Part shown: positions 1-9,249 of the stretch, piece by piece
How positions within the stretch are numbered: the first letter of the stretch is position 1
Layout of the letters: every line of letters begins with the position of its first letter
Origin: CADEFX01 sp963840425
GTDB taxonomy: Bacteria > Pseudomonadota > Alphaproteobacteria > Rhizobiales > Hyphomicrobiaceae
Length of the DNA stretch: 64,000 nucleotides
NCBI GenBank assembly: GCA_963840425.1
Contig: CAWIYZ010000007.1
Span: 92,281-156,280, forward strand
Reading direction: 5' to 3'
Made by a program: the position numbers and the translations under genes
The notes under the pieces: generated by a model
What the model was told of the DNA's origin: nothing
Database searches by the model: none
Seen by the model: only the letters and a program-made list of their open reading frames with translations

Positions 1-651
1 AGACCACATTCCTGAATGCGCTGTCCCGCAACATCTCGGACAGAGGAGCGCCTGATCACCATCGAGGACGCCGCGGAGCTGCAGCTGCAGCAGCCGCATG
101 TGGGCCGCCTGGAGACGCGACCGCCCAGCATCGAGGGCCGCGGCGAGATCAGGCAGCGCGAGCTCGTCAAGAACGCGCTGCGCATGCGGCCGGACCGCAT
201 CATCGTCGGCGAGGTTCGCGGCGAGGAAGCCTTCGACATGCTGCAGGCGATGACGACCGGCCACGAGGGATCGATGACGACGATCCACGCCAACAGCCCG
301 CGCGATTCGATTGCGCGGCTGGAGCAGATGGTGGGGATGGCCGGCTTCGCCATGAGCGAGGGCAGTGTCAGCGTCCCATATCGCCTCGGCGATCAGGATC
401 ATCGTCCAGTTGCAACGGTTTCCTGACGGACAAGCGGCGCGTCGTCAACATCAGCGAGGTCACCGGCATCGAAGGGGCGGTCGTGCAGATGCAGGAGCTG
501 TTCCGGTTCGTGCGTGCGGCGCCCGGACGCAACGGCGCCATAGAGGGCGAGTTCCGGGCCACGGGACTGAGGCCGGCATGTTCTCGAGGCGCTGGTGGCC
601 AACGGCGCCCAAATTTCAGAGCGCGCGTTTCATCCGGGCTGGCCGCAATGA
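1..651 (+). pseudogene. cpaF: CpaF/TadA pilus secretion ATPase, 3' part, frameshifted
   Basis: This is the C-terminal portion of the type II/IV secretion ATPase that powers Flp/Tad pilus assembly at the inner membrane. The window opens just inside the Walker A region (TTFLNAL follows the expected GK). The Walker B and His-box parts are clear: RPDRIIVGEVRGEEA, then TTGHEGSMTTIHANSPRD. The tail NISEVTGIEG and the closing segment ending HPGWPQ are typical of CpaF. The coding frame changes near 45, between 360 and 415, and near 577, so no single frame covers it. The final frame ends with TGA at 649-651, which overlaps the ATG of tadB at 648. The organisation is that of an intact tad operon, so sequence error is as likely as a real pseudogene. 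Confidence 0.85.
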
Positions 652-1640
652 TCGGCTTGCACCTGCCAGAGCTGGATCTCGGCGGCACGACCGGATACGT
701 GCTGCTGATCTCCATGTTCTGCCTGTTTTTCCTCACGTTCGAGGCGATTTTCCTGTCGTTTGCCAAGCGCTCGGCCGCGCGCAGCGACGTGAGCCGGCGC
801 ATGCTCGCGGCCAGCCGCCAGACGGACGGACAGGCGTCGCTCATCAAGACGCGGCGGCGGCGCAGTCTCACGCCCGATGGCGGCTATGCCATGCAGATGA
901 TCTGGCTGAACCGCCTCATCGTGCAGTCAGGCGTGCATTGGGGTATCGCCGCGCTGCCGCTGGGCGCAATTGCGAGCGGAGCGGCCCTGTTCGCACCGCT
1001 GATGCTGGCAACGGGAAGCGTTCCGGCCGCGGCAGTCGTCGGCCTCGCCGGCGGGCTCTGCTTACCGGTCCTCGTGCTTGTCGTTCTGCGCAACCGCCGC
1101 CGCAACAAGTTCGAGGAGCAGCTTCCCGAAGCGATCGATGTGCTCGTGCGCAGCCTGCGGGCCGGCCATCCGGTGGCGTCTGCCATCCGGCTGGTCGTGC
1201 GCGAGTTGCCCGATCCCATTGGGGCGGAGTTCGCGATCGCCTCCGACGAGATGACCTACGGCCTCGACCTGGAGCGGGCGCTCATGAATGTCAGCACACG
1301 CGTCGGCCAGGCGGACCTCGCGCTGCTGGTGGTGGCGGTCGGCATTCAGACGAAGACCGGCGGCAATCTCGCCGAGCTTCTGACGGGCATTGCAAAAGTG
1401 ATCCGCGAGCGGTCCAAGATGCGGCTGAAGGCGCGTGCCTTGTCGGCGGAAGGGCGTTTCTCGGCGCTGATGCTGACACTCCTGCCCTTTATCGTGTTCG
1501 GACTGCTCAACCTGATCGCCCCGCACTTCTACGGCGAGGTTTGGCAGGTCCCTCTCGTCAAGCCGATCCTGATTGCAGCCGCCATTTGGATGGCTCTCGG
1601 CGATTTCCTCATGTACCGCATGGTGAAGATCGACGTGTGA
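648..1640 (+). CDS. tadB: TadB, type II secretion system F family membrane protein
   Basis: Inner-membrane platform protein of the Flp/Tad pilus (CpaG). The protein is about 330 residues. It has an N-terminal hydrophobic pair (GYVLLISMFCLFFLTFEAIFL), a central cytoplasmic T2SSF domain around FEEQLPEAIDVLVRSLRAGH and C-terminal membrane segments. LPEAIDVLVRSLRAGHPVASAI is the hallmark T2SSF region. The ATG at 648 overlaps the cpaF stop (ATGA), and the gene ends at 1640 overlapping the tadC start. This tight coupling supports both the start choice and translation as one operon. TadB is thought to pair with TadC as the membrane base on which CpaF acts. Confidence 0.92.
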   Translation: MIGLHLPELDLGGTTGYVLLISMFCLFFLTFEAIFLSFAKRSAARSDVSRRMLAASRQTDGQASLIKTRRRRSLTPDGGYAMQMIWLNRLIVQSGVHWGIAALPLGAIASGAALFAPLMLATGSVPAAAVVGLAGGLCLPVLVLVVLRNRRRNKFEEQLPEAIDVLVRSLRAGHPVASAIRLVVRELPDPIGAEFAIASDEMTYGLDLERALMNVSTRVGQADLALLVVAVGIQTKTGGNLAELLTGIAKVIRERSKMRLKARALSAEGRFSALMLTLLPFIVFGLLNLIAPHFYGEVWQVPLVKPILIAAAIWMALGDFLMYRMVKIDV

Positions 1641-2620
1641 TGCAGATATTCGCTGCACATCTGAGCTCTCTCGGCGGGTTCATGGAGGCGAACCGGGTGC
1701 CGCTGATCGTGGCGTCGATGTTCGGTTTCGTATTCCTCGCCCTGCTGACGATCATGCAGGCCGCGCAAGCCCGGCAAGCCATCCGCCGACGCGCCATCGC
1801 CTTCAATCCGGCATCGGGTCGGCAGTTGCAAGCTGACGCCGGTGTTGCGGCTTCCACCGCCGATGCTGCGAGCGAGCTGCTGTTCTCGGTCGAGAAGGGC
1901 CTGTCCGCAACGAGCGAGGCGGGAGTTTCAAAGATCCGTGGGGAGCTCATCCGCGCTGGCTATTTCGGCAAGGACGCAATTTTCTGGTACTACGCCGCCC
2001 GCTTCGTCATGGGCGGATTGCAGGCCCTGGCGAGCTTCGTGCTCATTCAGCGGTTTGCTCCTGAAACCTCGGCGGTCGGCGTTCTGGCTTGGACGGCGGC
2101 AGCGGCGTGCTCGGGCATGATGCTGCCGAGCTTCATCCTGAGCCGCCGGCAGAAGGCCATGGTGCAGCAGTGCCGCAACGGCTTTCCCAACTTTCTCGAT
2201 CTGCTCGTGGTCTGCTCGGAGGCCGGTCTGACGCCGCGCGCGGGCATCGAGAGGGTGAGCCGCGAGCTGACCCTGACGCATCCGTTCCTGGGCGCCAACC
2301 TGTTCCTGATGTGTCTGGAGTTGCGGGCCGGCCGGCCGCTGCCAGAGGCAGTGGAGAGTTTGGGCAAGCGCGTGCGCATCGATGAGATCCGCAGCCTCGG
2401 GTCTCTGCTGCAGCAGACGGAGGAGCTCGGCACCAACCTCTCCTCGGCGCTGCGCGTCTACAGTGACGAGATGCGGACGCGACGCCTGCTGCGGGCCGAG
2501 GAGCGGGCGCATGCCCTGCCGGTCAAGCTCGTGCTGCCTCTGGCACTGTTTGTCTTTCCCGTGATGCTGATCGTGGCGTTGCTGCCGTTGTTCGTGCGGA
2601 TTCACAAGGCGTTCTTCTAG
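1640..2620 (+). CDS. tadC: TadC, type II secretion system F family membrane protein
   Basis: Second T2SSF-type inner-membrane protein of the Tad pilus (CpaH), about 326 residues. It shows an N-terminal membrane helix (RVPLIVASMFGFVFLALL), a cytoplasmic helical domain containing FPNFLDLLVVCSEAGLTPRAGIERV (the diagnostic T2SSF motif region), and two hydrophobic segments near the C-terminus (LVLPLALFVFPVMLIVALLPL). Its ATG at 1640 shares bases with the tadB stop codon. Together with TadB it is expected to form the platform for pilin assembly. The frame is intact, unlike cpaF upstream. Confidence 0.92.
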   Translation: MQIFAAHLSSLGGFMEANRVPLIVASMFGFVFLALLTIMQAAQARQAIRRRAIAFNPASGRQLQADAGVAASTADAASELLFSVEKGLSATSEAGVSKIRGELIRAGYFGKDAIFWYYAARFVMGGLQALASFVLIQRFAPETSAVGVLAWTAAAACSGMMLPSFILSRRQKAMVQQCRNGFPNFLDLLVVCSEAGLTPRAGIERVSRELTLTHPFLGANLFLMCLELRAGRPLPEAVESLGKRVRIDEIRSLGSLLQQTEELGTNLSSALRVYSDEMRTRRLLRAEERAHALPVKLVLPLALFVFPVMLIVALLPLFVRIHKAFF

Positions 2621-2663
2621 TGTGGGACCATAAAGAGCAATAGAGACGAGTGTGGGGAATATC

Positions 2664-3176
2664 ATGTACCGCGTAGTCAACCGATCCAATGCGCTTGCAT
2701 CTGCCGTGGTGGGACTGTCCGTGCTCCTGAGCGCGTGCAGCGGCAACCCCGGCGACCTGGAGCTGATGGCGGCGGCCGAGCCTCCGCTCTTTGGCTCGCT
2801 GCCGTCGGAGCGGGCTCTGTCCAAAGGCAAGCGCTACTATCGCGACGGCGACTACGGCTTGGCCGAGCAGTCGTTCCGCCTCGCCATCGAGGAAGACCGC
2901 AACAACAGCGAAGCCTGGCTCGGACTTGCGGCCTCCTATGACCGCCTGCGCCGCTTCGACCAGGCCGACCGTGCCTACAAGGTGTTGTTCAAGATGGTCG
3001 GGCAGACGCCGACGGTGCTGAACAATCGCGGCTATCACTACATTCTGCGCGGCGACTATGCCTCGGCGCGCCAGACCTTGGCGGCTGCGCAGGCCGCGGA
3101 TCCCGGCAATCCGTTCATCCGCAACAACCTGTCGCTGCTGGATTGGGAAAGTACGGCGAAACCGGCCAAGCTCTGA
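2664..3176 (+). CDS. tadD: TadD, TPR lipoprotein of the Flp pilus
   Basis: Predicted lipoprotein with tetratricopeptide repeats, the last recognisable gene of the tad operon. The signal peptide ends in a lipobox LSAC with Cys at residue 25 of the chosen start. TPR helices run from about residue 50 to 155 (repeated patterns such as EAWLGLAASYDRL and NNRGYHYILRGDYASA). TadD is thought to help localise or stabilise the outer-membrane secretin. The ATG at 2664 is preferred because GGGGA lies about six bases upstream; a GTG at 2652 in the same frame is an alternative. It ends two bases before the convergent permease gene on the other strand. Confidence 0.85.
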   Translation: MYRVVNRSNALASAVVGLSVLLSACSGNPGDLELMAAAEPPLFGSLPSERALSKGKRYYRDGDYGLAEQSFRLAIEEDRNNSEAWLGLAASYDRLRRFDQADRAYKVLFKMVGQTPTVLNNRGYHYILRGDYASARQTLAAAQAADPGNPFIRNNLSLLDWESTAKPAKL

Positions 3177-3178
3177 GG

Positions 3179-4936
3179 TCAGCGGGCGATCAGGCGCCAA
3201 GGCAGCACGTCGGCCGGCAACTGCGACGACAGCCTGTCGAGGAGGAGCATCAAGGCGACAACGAGCAGAGTGGCGCAAACGCCGATCGCGGCTGCTTCGC
3301 TGGCGAGGCCCGCGTCCTCGAGGCTCATCAGTGCAACGCCCAGAATTCTCGGTCGCGGCCGACCAGAGCAGCGCCGACACCGTCAGCTCGTTGAAGGCGA
3401 GCAGAAAGACCATGACACTGCCCGCTGCCGCCGGTGCGAGCAGCCGCGGGAGAACGACGTAGCGCAACCGGTCTACGAGACGGGCGCCGAAAACCGCGGC
3501 CGCTTCCTCCTGATCGCGCGCAATGCCGGTCATGGCAGCAAGCGTCGGCTTCAGCGCCAGCGGAAGGAAGCGTGCCACATACGCGAACAGTATGATCCAC
3601 GGTGTGGCGTACAGGCTCACTCCGATAATCGGCAGCGGCCGCAGAAACAGCAGTATGCATGCGATCGCGAGCACGATGCCCGGCATCGCGAATGGCATTT
3701 CAATCAGCACCATGAGGGGACCGCGTTGCCGTGCGAGACGACGGTCCAGGGCATAGGCGATGGGGATGGCCGCCAAGGCCAGCACGAGAGCGGCGGTGCC
3801 AGCCAGGAACAGCGAATTGCGGAAGGCTCTCAGCGTCACGTCCTGGCGCACCAAGACCTCGTAGAACCGCCCGACGGTGAACGTGTCGAGCGACAATTGC
3901 ACGCCATAGGTGGGCACGACCGATGTCGCGATCAGGGAAACGAGCGGCAGCACGATTGACAGCCCGATGAGCAGCCAAACGGCGGTCGTTACGGGCCATC
4001 GCCAAACGCCGAGCTTCCAGAATGCAGGCATCCGATCCTCGGCTTCCAGACGGGGGCCATTGAGAGGAATTGCGAATGCAGCCGCCACGACGCCGGCTCC
4101 GCTCACCATTGCAACCAGAAGCGAGATGGCGGCGGCATTGGTGATGAGGGCCGGCCCGAAGCTTGCGATTTGCTGGAACACGAGGGTCGGCAAGGTCGCG
4201 TATCCGACCGGCATGCCGAGCAAAGCCGGGATGCCGAAATTGCCGACGCCGGAGACGAAAGCAAGAGCAGCGGCCGCCACGAGGTAGGGCCGCACGAGCG
4301 GCAGCACGATGCGCCGGAGCGACCGTAGCCGGCGTTGCGACCGTGAGGCGGCAGCCTCGACAGGCTCACGCGGGAACGGCGGCAAAGCCCGGCGCCAGCG
4401 TGATGAGCGACGATCGGCGCATGCTGCAGTCGCCATAGAGCGAGGATGATGCCGCTGGCGGCCGAGCATCGGATTGGGCGTTCCGGGCGGCGGCGCCAAG
4501 CCGAACATGCGCGAGCAAGCGTGCTGGACGCCGGCCGAACAGATGCAGCCATGACAGCGCCGTGACCTGCGGCGCGATCATCAGCGGCAACAGCAGACAG
4601 GAAGCCGAGAGCCTTACGCCCGGCAGGTCGGTCATGGTGACGGCGACGGCGAAAGGGACCGCCGACCGACAGCGCGAGCACGGCGCCGAAGCAAAGCCGA
4701 CACGAGCGGTGTTCACCATGGCCTGCCGCACCTCAGGCGGCAGGCTTGACGAGGCGTTCGGCGAAGGCAGCGAAGATCGACTTCGCCCCCGGCGCGACGG
4801 CAGCGAGGATGAGCCGCGACCATCGGCAGCAGGCTGAGCAGGGCGATCACCAGCAGCACCGCAGCGCAGATGCGCGAGACCCGGCGCGGCCCACGCCCGG
4901 GCGATCCGCCTCGCGGCTGCCGGCACGGATCGACAC
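3179..4936 (-). pseudogene. Iron(III)-type ABC transporter permease (FbpB-like, fused two-domain), frameshifted
   Basis: Large permease of a binding-protein-dependent importer. The long readable part (about 4360 down to 3370) has two permease modules with EAA-like loops (RIVLPLVRPYLVAAA and RYVVLPRLLAPAAAG) and MPFAMPGIVLAIA, typical of FbpB/AfuB-like double permeases. The first helix (ICAAVLLVIALLSLLPMV) is in another frame near 4860. The C-terminus, ending WRLIAR, is in a third frame after about 3370. At least four frame changes occur between 4360 and 4936, so the start is approximate (a GTG near 4936). It follows its binding-protein gene. No ATPase gene is visible in the window. Confidence 0.7.
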
Positions 4937-4983
4937 GCCGGCCCTGGGACGCCCGGTATCTCTGGCGTCGAACTTGCGTGCGC

Positions 4984-5981
4984 CTACTGGCCGATGATCT
5001 GCGCCGAACTTTTCCTTGTTGGCGGCTCGTTGGCGAGCGCCTTGGCGGCATCGAAGGACATGCACCTTGATGCATCGCGCGCTCGGGATAGCCGGCCGGC
5101 AGGCGACATCCGGGACGCGGCGGGATGTAGCCCTGCTCCAGCGGCGAGCTTCCTGTCCGTCCTTCGACAAGCAGGAAATCGACGAACGCCTTGGCGGCTT
5201 CGGGGTTCTTGGTGGACTTCAGGATCGCGACCGGCTCGGAGACGCCGATACGCCTTCCTCGGGAAACACGAACTCGACCGGCGCGCCCTTCGCCTTCTCG
5301 CGGATCGGCATGAAGTCGACGATCATGCCGTAGAGCTTCTCGCCGCCGGCCACGCTTTTCAGCACGTCGCCATTGCCGCCGGCCGATTGTGCGCCGTTGG
5401 CTTTCAGCTGCTCGTAATAGCTCCAGCCACCCGGCGAGTTTGCCGGTCAGCGTCGCCGCGTGGATCATGCGCCGCGCCCGAGGTCAGCGGGCTCGGCATC
5501 GCGACCTGCCCCTTGGCTCCGGGCTGGTGAGATCGATCCAGGACGTGGGCTTGAAGGGTGCCTGGTGTTGTAGACGATGCCGGTGGTGATCAGCTTGGTG
5601 GCGAACCAGGTCTTGTCCTTGTCGTGCAGACCGGCAGGATAGGCCGAGACATCGGCCTGCCGCATAGGCCAGCAGCCGGCCCTCGTTCTTCAGGCTCTCC
5701 ATCGTCACGCTGTCGGCGATCAGCAGCACGTCGGCCTGCGGCTGCCCGGCGTCGATCTCGGCGCTGCAGCTTGGCCAGGATCGCGCGGCGTGCCGTCGCG
5801 CACGAACGAGATGTCGACGTTCGGATGTCTTCGCCTTGAAGGCGTCGATGGTCTGCTGGGCGTCGGTGTTGGGCTGGCTCGTATAGAGGACCAGCTTGCC
5901 GCTCTGGGCGAGGGCCGGCATGGCGAGCCCGAAAAGAAAGGCGGCGGCAGCCAGCATCATGCTGCCAATGGTGCGGGTCAT
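4984..5981 (-). pseudogene. ABC transporter substrate-binding protein (FbpA/iron family), frameshifted
   Basis: Periplasmic binding protein upstream of the permease. The start is clear: ATG at 5981 followed by a signal peptide (GSMMLAAAAFLFGLAMPALAQ) and then GKLVLYTSQPNTDAQQTIDAFKAK, a classic opening for Fe(III)/2-aminoethylphosphonate-type binding proteins. Further on, pieces such as DVLLIADSVTMESLKNEGRL and PEAAKAFVDFLLV sit in different frames, and the tail ends near 4984. At least five frame changes are needed to read it. The substrate is not determinable from this sequence; iron is the commonest substrate for this architecture. Confidence 0.7.
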
Positions 5982-6214
5982 CGACTGGTCCCCCGGAGAT
6001 ACCTGCGGCGACGCTGCCCTACGCCAGCTTTGTGACAGCAATGTTTCAGTTCGGGCTTTGCGAGATGGGTGGGTGGTAGTGTGCCTCGGTGCTCTGTATC
6101 TCATGCGCCGTTGTATTTGTCGTCCAATTCCTCCGCCAGGTTCCCTCGCAGCTCCCGGCGCCGAGGCAGCATCTCCGGCGTGAAGCTCAACGCCGTGCGT
6201 CTCGTCTGCAGCTC
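5982..6214. other. Intergenic region between scoB and the ABC binding protein
   Basis: About 230 bases without a convincing reading frame on either strand. It should hold the promoter for the binding protein and permease, and the end of the CoA-transferase transcript. I see no clear hairpin followed by a T run. Confidence 0.4.
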
Positions 6215-6876
6215 TCAACACATCATTTCCGGGACTTTGTCGGGCATTGCAAGATCGGCCTCGGTAGCACGGACAACCTCCGCAACGGATACGCCGTGGC
6301 GCGTCTCGAGGAGGGTTGCGCGCCCATTCGGCAAATCCAATCACCGCCATCTCCGTCACGACAAGGTCGACAGGCCGGACCGACGTCAGGGGGAGCGAGC
6401 ATGTCTTGACGATCTTCGGCTTGCCCTTGGCGGTGTGCTGCATCGCCACGATCACACGCTTGGCACCGGTGACCAGGTCCATCGCTCCGCCCATGCCCGG
6501 CACCATCTTGCCCGGGATCATCCAGTTGGCGAGGCGACCCTGCGCATCGACCTGGAGGCCGCCGAGCACGGTCATGTCGAGATGACCGCCGCGGATCAGG
6601 CCAAAGGACATGGCGCTGTCGAACGTGCAGGCACCAGGCAGTGCGCTGACCGGCTGTCCGCCTGCGTCGGTGAGCGTCGGGTGCGCCATGCCTTCCTCGG
6701 GAATCGGTCCGGTGCCGATCAGGCCATTCTCCGACTGGAAGAATACACTGACATCCTTCGGAACGTAGTTTGCCACCAGCGTCGGGATGCCGATGCCGAG
6801 ATTGACGAGCATTCCCGGAGCGCAGCTCGCGCGCGATGCGTCTGGCGATGACGGTCTGTGGCGTCCATTGCTTCAC
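6215..6876 (-). pseudogene. scoB: 3-oxoacid CoA-transferase subunit B, frameshifted
   Basis: Beta subunit of a succinyl-CoA (or acetate):3-oxoacid CoA-transferase, moving CoA onto acetoacetate. The catalytic glutamate motif QSENGLIGTG is present, along with VNLGIGIPTLVANYVP and GAKRVIVAMQHTAKGKPKIV. The ATG at 6876 (MKQWTPQTVIARRIAREL) is followed by a frame change near 6812, just before MLVNLGIGIP. Another lies near 6310-6390, because the natural end (LLETRHGVSVAEVVRATEAD) is in a different frame stopping at 6215. The start overlaps the end of scoA by four bases, so the pair is translationally coupled. Confidence 0.8.
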
Positions 6877-7520
6877 CTGTTGGCGACGAGATAGTCGACG
6901 AGCGCGGCGGGCGTCACCACGTGGTCGGGCGCAATCACGCCGACCGGCACGATGTGGTCGGCTGTTGCGATGACGGTGTCTGCCGCCATCGCGATCACCG
7001 GATTGAAATTGCGTGCAGTGAGCGCGTAGGACAGGTTGCCGGTGTAGTCGGCAAGGAACGCGTGCACGAGCGCGAAGTCGGACCGCAGCGCGGTCTCGAG
7101 GAGGTAGCTCTTTCCGTCCATCTCGATCGTGCGCTTCCCCTCCTCGACGACGGTGCCGACGCCGGTCGGCGTGAGGACACCGCCGAGCCCGACGCCGCCG
7201 GCCCGGATACGCTCGATCAGCGTGCCCTGCGGTACCAGATCGACCGCCATCTTCCCGGCGATCATCTGCTGTTGGGTCTCGGGGTTGAGGCCGATGTGGC
7301 TCGCAATCGTCTTGCCGACCAGACCCGCGCCGACGAGCTTGCCGATGCCCTTTCCGGGCACTGCCGTGTCGTTGGCTATGACGACCAGATTGCGCTTGCC
7401 CTGGCGCACGAGCTCGTCGATGAGGCGTTCTGGCGTTCCTACCCCCATGAAGCCGCCGATCATGAGGCTTGCGCCATCCGGGATCATGGCGACGGCATCT
7501 TCGACCGTGATGGTTTTCAT
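6873..7520 (-). CDS. scoA: 3-oxoacid CoA-transferase subunit A
   Basis: Alpha subunit of the CoA-transferase, 215 residues, intact. It carries the nucleotide/CoA-binding glycine-rich region GASLMIGGFMGVGTPERLI near the N-terminus and the AtoD-like region GGVGLGGVLTPTGVGT around residue 110. With subunit B it activates acetoacetate to acetoacetyl-CoA in ketone body or PHB use. The 3-hydroxybutyrate dehydrogenase gene lies directly upstream, which fits a route 3-hydroxybutyrate to acetoacetate to acetoacetyl-CoA. SCOT (succinyl donor) versus acetate CoA-transferase (AtoDA) cannot be separated by sequence alone. Confidence 0.88.
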   Translation of the reverse strand: MKTITVEDAVAMIPDGASLMIGGFMGVGTPERLIDELVRQGKRNLVVIANDTAVPGKGIGKLVGAGLVGKTIASHIGLNPETQQQMIAGKMAVDLVPQGTLIERIRAGGVGLGGVLTPTGVGTVVEEGKRTIEMDGKSYLLETALRSDFALVHAFLADYTGNLSYALTARNFNPVIAMAADTVIATADHIVPVGVIAPDHVVTPAALVDYLVANR

Positions 7521-7572
7521 GGTTCGAGAAGCCGCTTCTCCATACCTTGCTCGCCTGTCAGATTGGGCGAGG

Positions 7573-8352
7573 TCAGTTCATGTGCCAGCCGTGGCTGACG
7601 ATGATGGACTGGCCCGTGAGCGCATTGGTGCTGAAGCCGGCCAGCATGAGTGCGACCTCGGCAACATCTTCGACCGTGGTGAATTCCTTATCGACGGTCT
7701 CGCCCAGCATCACTTCCTTGATCACTCTCTCTTCGGAGATGCCGAGCTCTCTGGCCTGCTCGGGAATTTGCTTGTCGACGAGCGGCGTGCGCACGAAGCC
7801 GGGGCAGATCACGTTGGCGCGCACATGGTGCTTCGCGCCTTCCTTGGCGACCGTGCGCATGAGCCCGATGAGGCCGTGCTTGGCTGCGACATACGCCGAC
7901 TTCAGCGGTGAAGCTTCGTAGCTGTGCACCGAGCCCATGTAGATGAGGGAGCCAGACGTTCTGCCTGTACATGTGCTTGACGCATGCCTTGGTCGTGAGG
8001 AATGCGCCATCGAGGTGGATGGCCAGCATGCGCTTCCACTCTTCGAAAGCGGAAAATCCTCGATCGGGTGCACGATCTGAATGCCCGCGTTCGATACGAG
8101 AACGTCGATCCTGCCAAATTTTGCCACTGCGTGGTCGACGCCGGCATCGACCTGATCCTCGTTGGCCACATTCATACCGACGCCGATCGCTGACTTGGTG
8201 TCTGCCAACGCATTGGCGGCATGGCGCGCCGCCTCGGGGTTGAGGTCGGCGATGATCACGCGGCCATCTGCCTCGAGATAGCGCTTGGCGATTGCATAGC
8301 CGATGCCGCTCGCGGCACCCGTAATAAGCGCAACTTTGCCGTTCAGTTTCAT
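7573..8352 (-). CDS. bdhA: 3-hydroxybutyrate dehydrogenase (SDR), two compensating frame changes
   Basis: NAD-dependent short-chain dehydrogenase converting D-3-hydroxybutyrate to acetoacetate. The N-terminal Rossmann motif is LITGAASGIGYAIA, then VLVSNAGIQIVHPIEDF, the active-site YVAAKHGLIG and the BDH-type ending NALTGQSIIVSHGWHMN. Between about 7950 and 8045 the frame is displaced and then restored: the expected EEWKRMLAIHLDGAFLTTKA lies in a neighbouring frame. The frame therefore stays open but about 30 residues are scrambled. The start at 8352 (MKLNGKVALITG) fits the family; an upstream GTG at 8421 would add 23 residues without similarity. It sits in the scoAB-fabI-ackA-pta cluster. 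Confidence 0.85.
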   Translation of the reverse strand: MKLNGKVALITGAASGIGYAIAKRYLEADGRVIIADLNPEAARHAANALADTKSAIGVGMNVANEDQVDAGVDHAVAKFGRIDVLVSNAGIQIVHPIEDFPLSKSGSACWPSTSMAHSSRPRHASSTCTGRTSGSLIYMGSVHSYEASPLKSAYVAAKHGLIGLMRTVAKEGAKHHVRANVICPGFVRTPLVDKQIPEQARELGISEERVIKEVMLGETVDKEFTTVEDVAEVALMLAGFSTNALTGQSIIVSHGWHMN

Positions 8353-8466
8353 CAGCTGGCTGCTCCATTGCCTTTCAGCCAAAGCCGCGAATTTTGCCGC
8401 CAACTCCGGGCTTCGTGACACGGCTCTCGTTGCGACCGGGTGTGCTCATGGTTCCGGCTCCGCGCC

Positions 8467-9249
8467 TCAGTCGATGATGTGATAGCCGCCGTCGATGTAC
8501 AGCGTCTCCCCGGTGATCAGCTTCGCCCCGTTCATGCCGAGGAAAGCGACGGCCACGCCGACGTCGTCAATCGAAACAAGGCTGCGGGCGGGCGCCTTTG
8601 ACTGAGCCTTTTGCAGCAGCTCGTCGAAGGCAGTAATCCCTGATGCCGCGCGGGTCTTCAGGGGACCCGGGGATATTGCGTGCACCCTGATGCCCTTAGG
8701 CCCGAGCTCGGCTGCCAGATAGCGCGTTGCCGACTCCAGCGCGGCCTTCACCGGCCCCATGATGTTGTAGTGCTCAACCACCATCTGCGAGCCGTAGTAG
8801 GTCATCGTGTACAGGGTGCCGCCGTTCTTCATGAGAGGCTCGGCCAGCTTGGCCATCCTGATGAACGACCAACACGAGATCTCCATGGCAAGGAGGAATC
8901 CATTTTTCGAGCAGTCGACGACACGGCCCTGCAAGTCCTCTTTCGGTGCAAAAGCGATCGAGTGCAGGCAAAGGTCGAGCGTGCCCCACTCCTTCCGTAT
9001 CTTCTCGAATACAGCCTCGAGCTGCCCTTCGCGCTGGAGATCCAATGGCATGAAGATCGGCGCTTTGATCTGCTTGGCCAGGGGCTCCACATAGGGCTTC
9101 GACTTGTCGTTGAGGTAGGTGACAGCGACCTCAGCCCCGAAAGCGTGAAAGGCCTTTGCGCATCCCCAGGCGATCGACTGATCGTTGGCGATACCGGTGA
9201 CAAGCACCTTCTTCTCCTTGAGCAGGGCCAGGGAGGAGAGATCCATCAT
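8467..9249 (-). CDS. fabI: Enoyl-[acyl-carrier-protein] reductase FabI
   Basis: NADH-dependent enoyl-ACP reductase of the divergent SDR type, 260 residues. The cofactor motif is GIANDQSIAWGCAKAF (FabI form, lacking the classical TGxxxGxG). The catalytic pair is Tyr161 and Lys168 in YNIMGPVKAALES, and the end ITGETLYIDGGYHI is standard. The ATG at 9249 has AAGGAG eight bases upstream. It overlaps the last bases of ackA, so it is probably a second, locus-specific FabI co-expressed with acetate kinase rather than the main fatty-acid synthesis copy; that last point is inference. Confidence 0.9.
   Translation of the reverse strand: MMDLSSLALLKEKKVLVTGIANDQSIAWGCAKAFHAFGAEVAVTYLNDKSKPYVEPLAKQIKAPIFMPLDLQREGQLEAVFEKIRKEWGTLDLCLHSIAFAPKEDLQGRVVDCSKNGFLLAMEISCWSFIRMAKLAEPLMKNGGTLYTMTYYGSQMVVEHYNIMGPVKAALESATRYLAAELGPKGIRVHAISPGPLKTRAASGITAFDELLQKAQSKAPARSLVSIDDVGVAVAFLGMNGAKLITGETLYIDGGYHIID

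Noticed and set aside
483..648. Longer start for tadB within the cpaF 3' end.
   Set aside because: The residues before 648 encode CpaF C-terminal sequence in a shifted frame. The ATG at 648 overlaps the CpaF stop and gives the normal TadB N-terminus.
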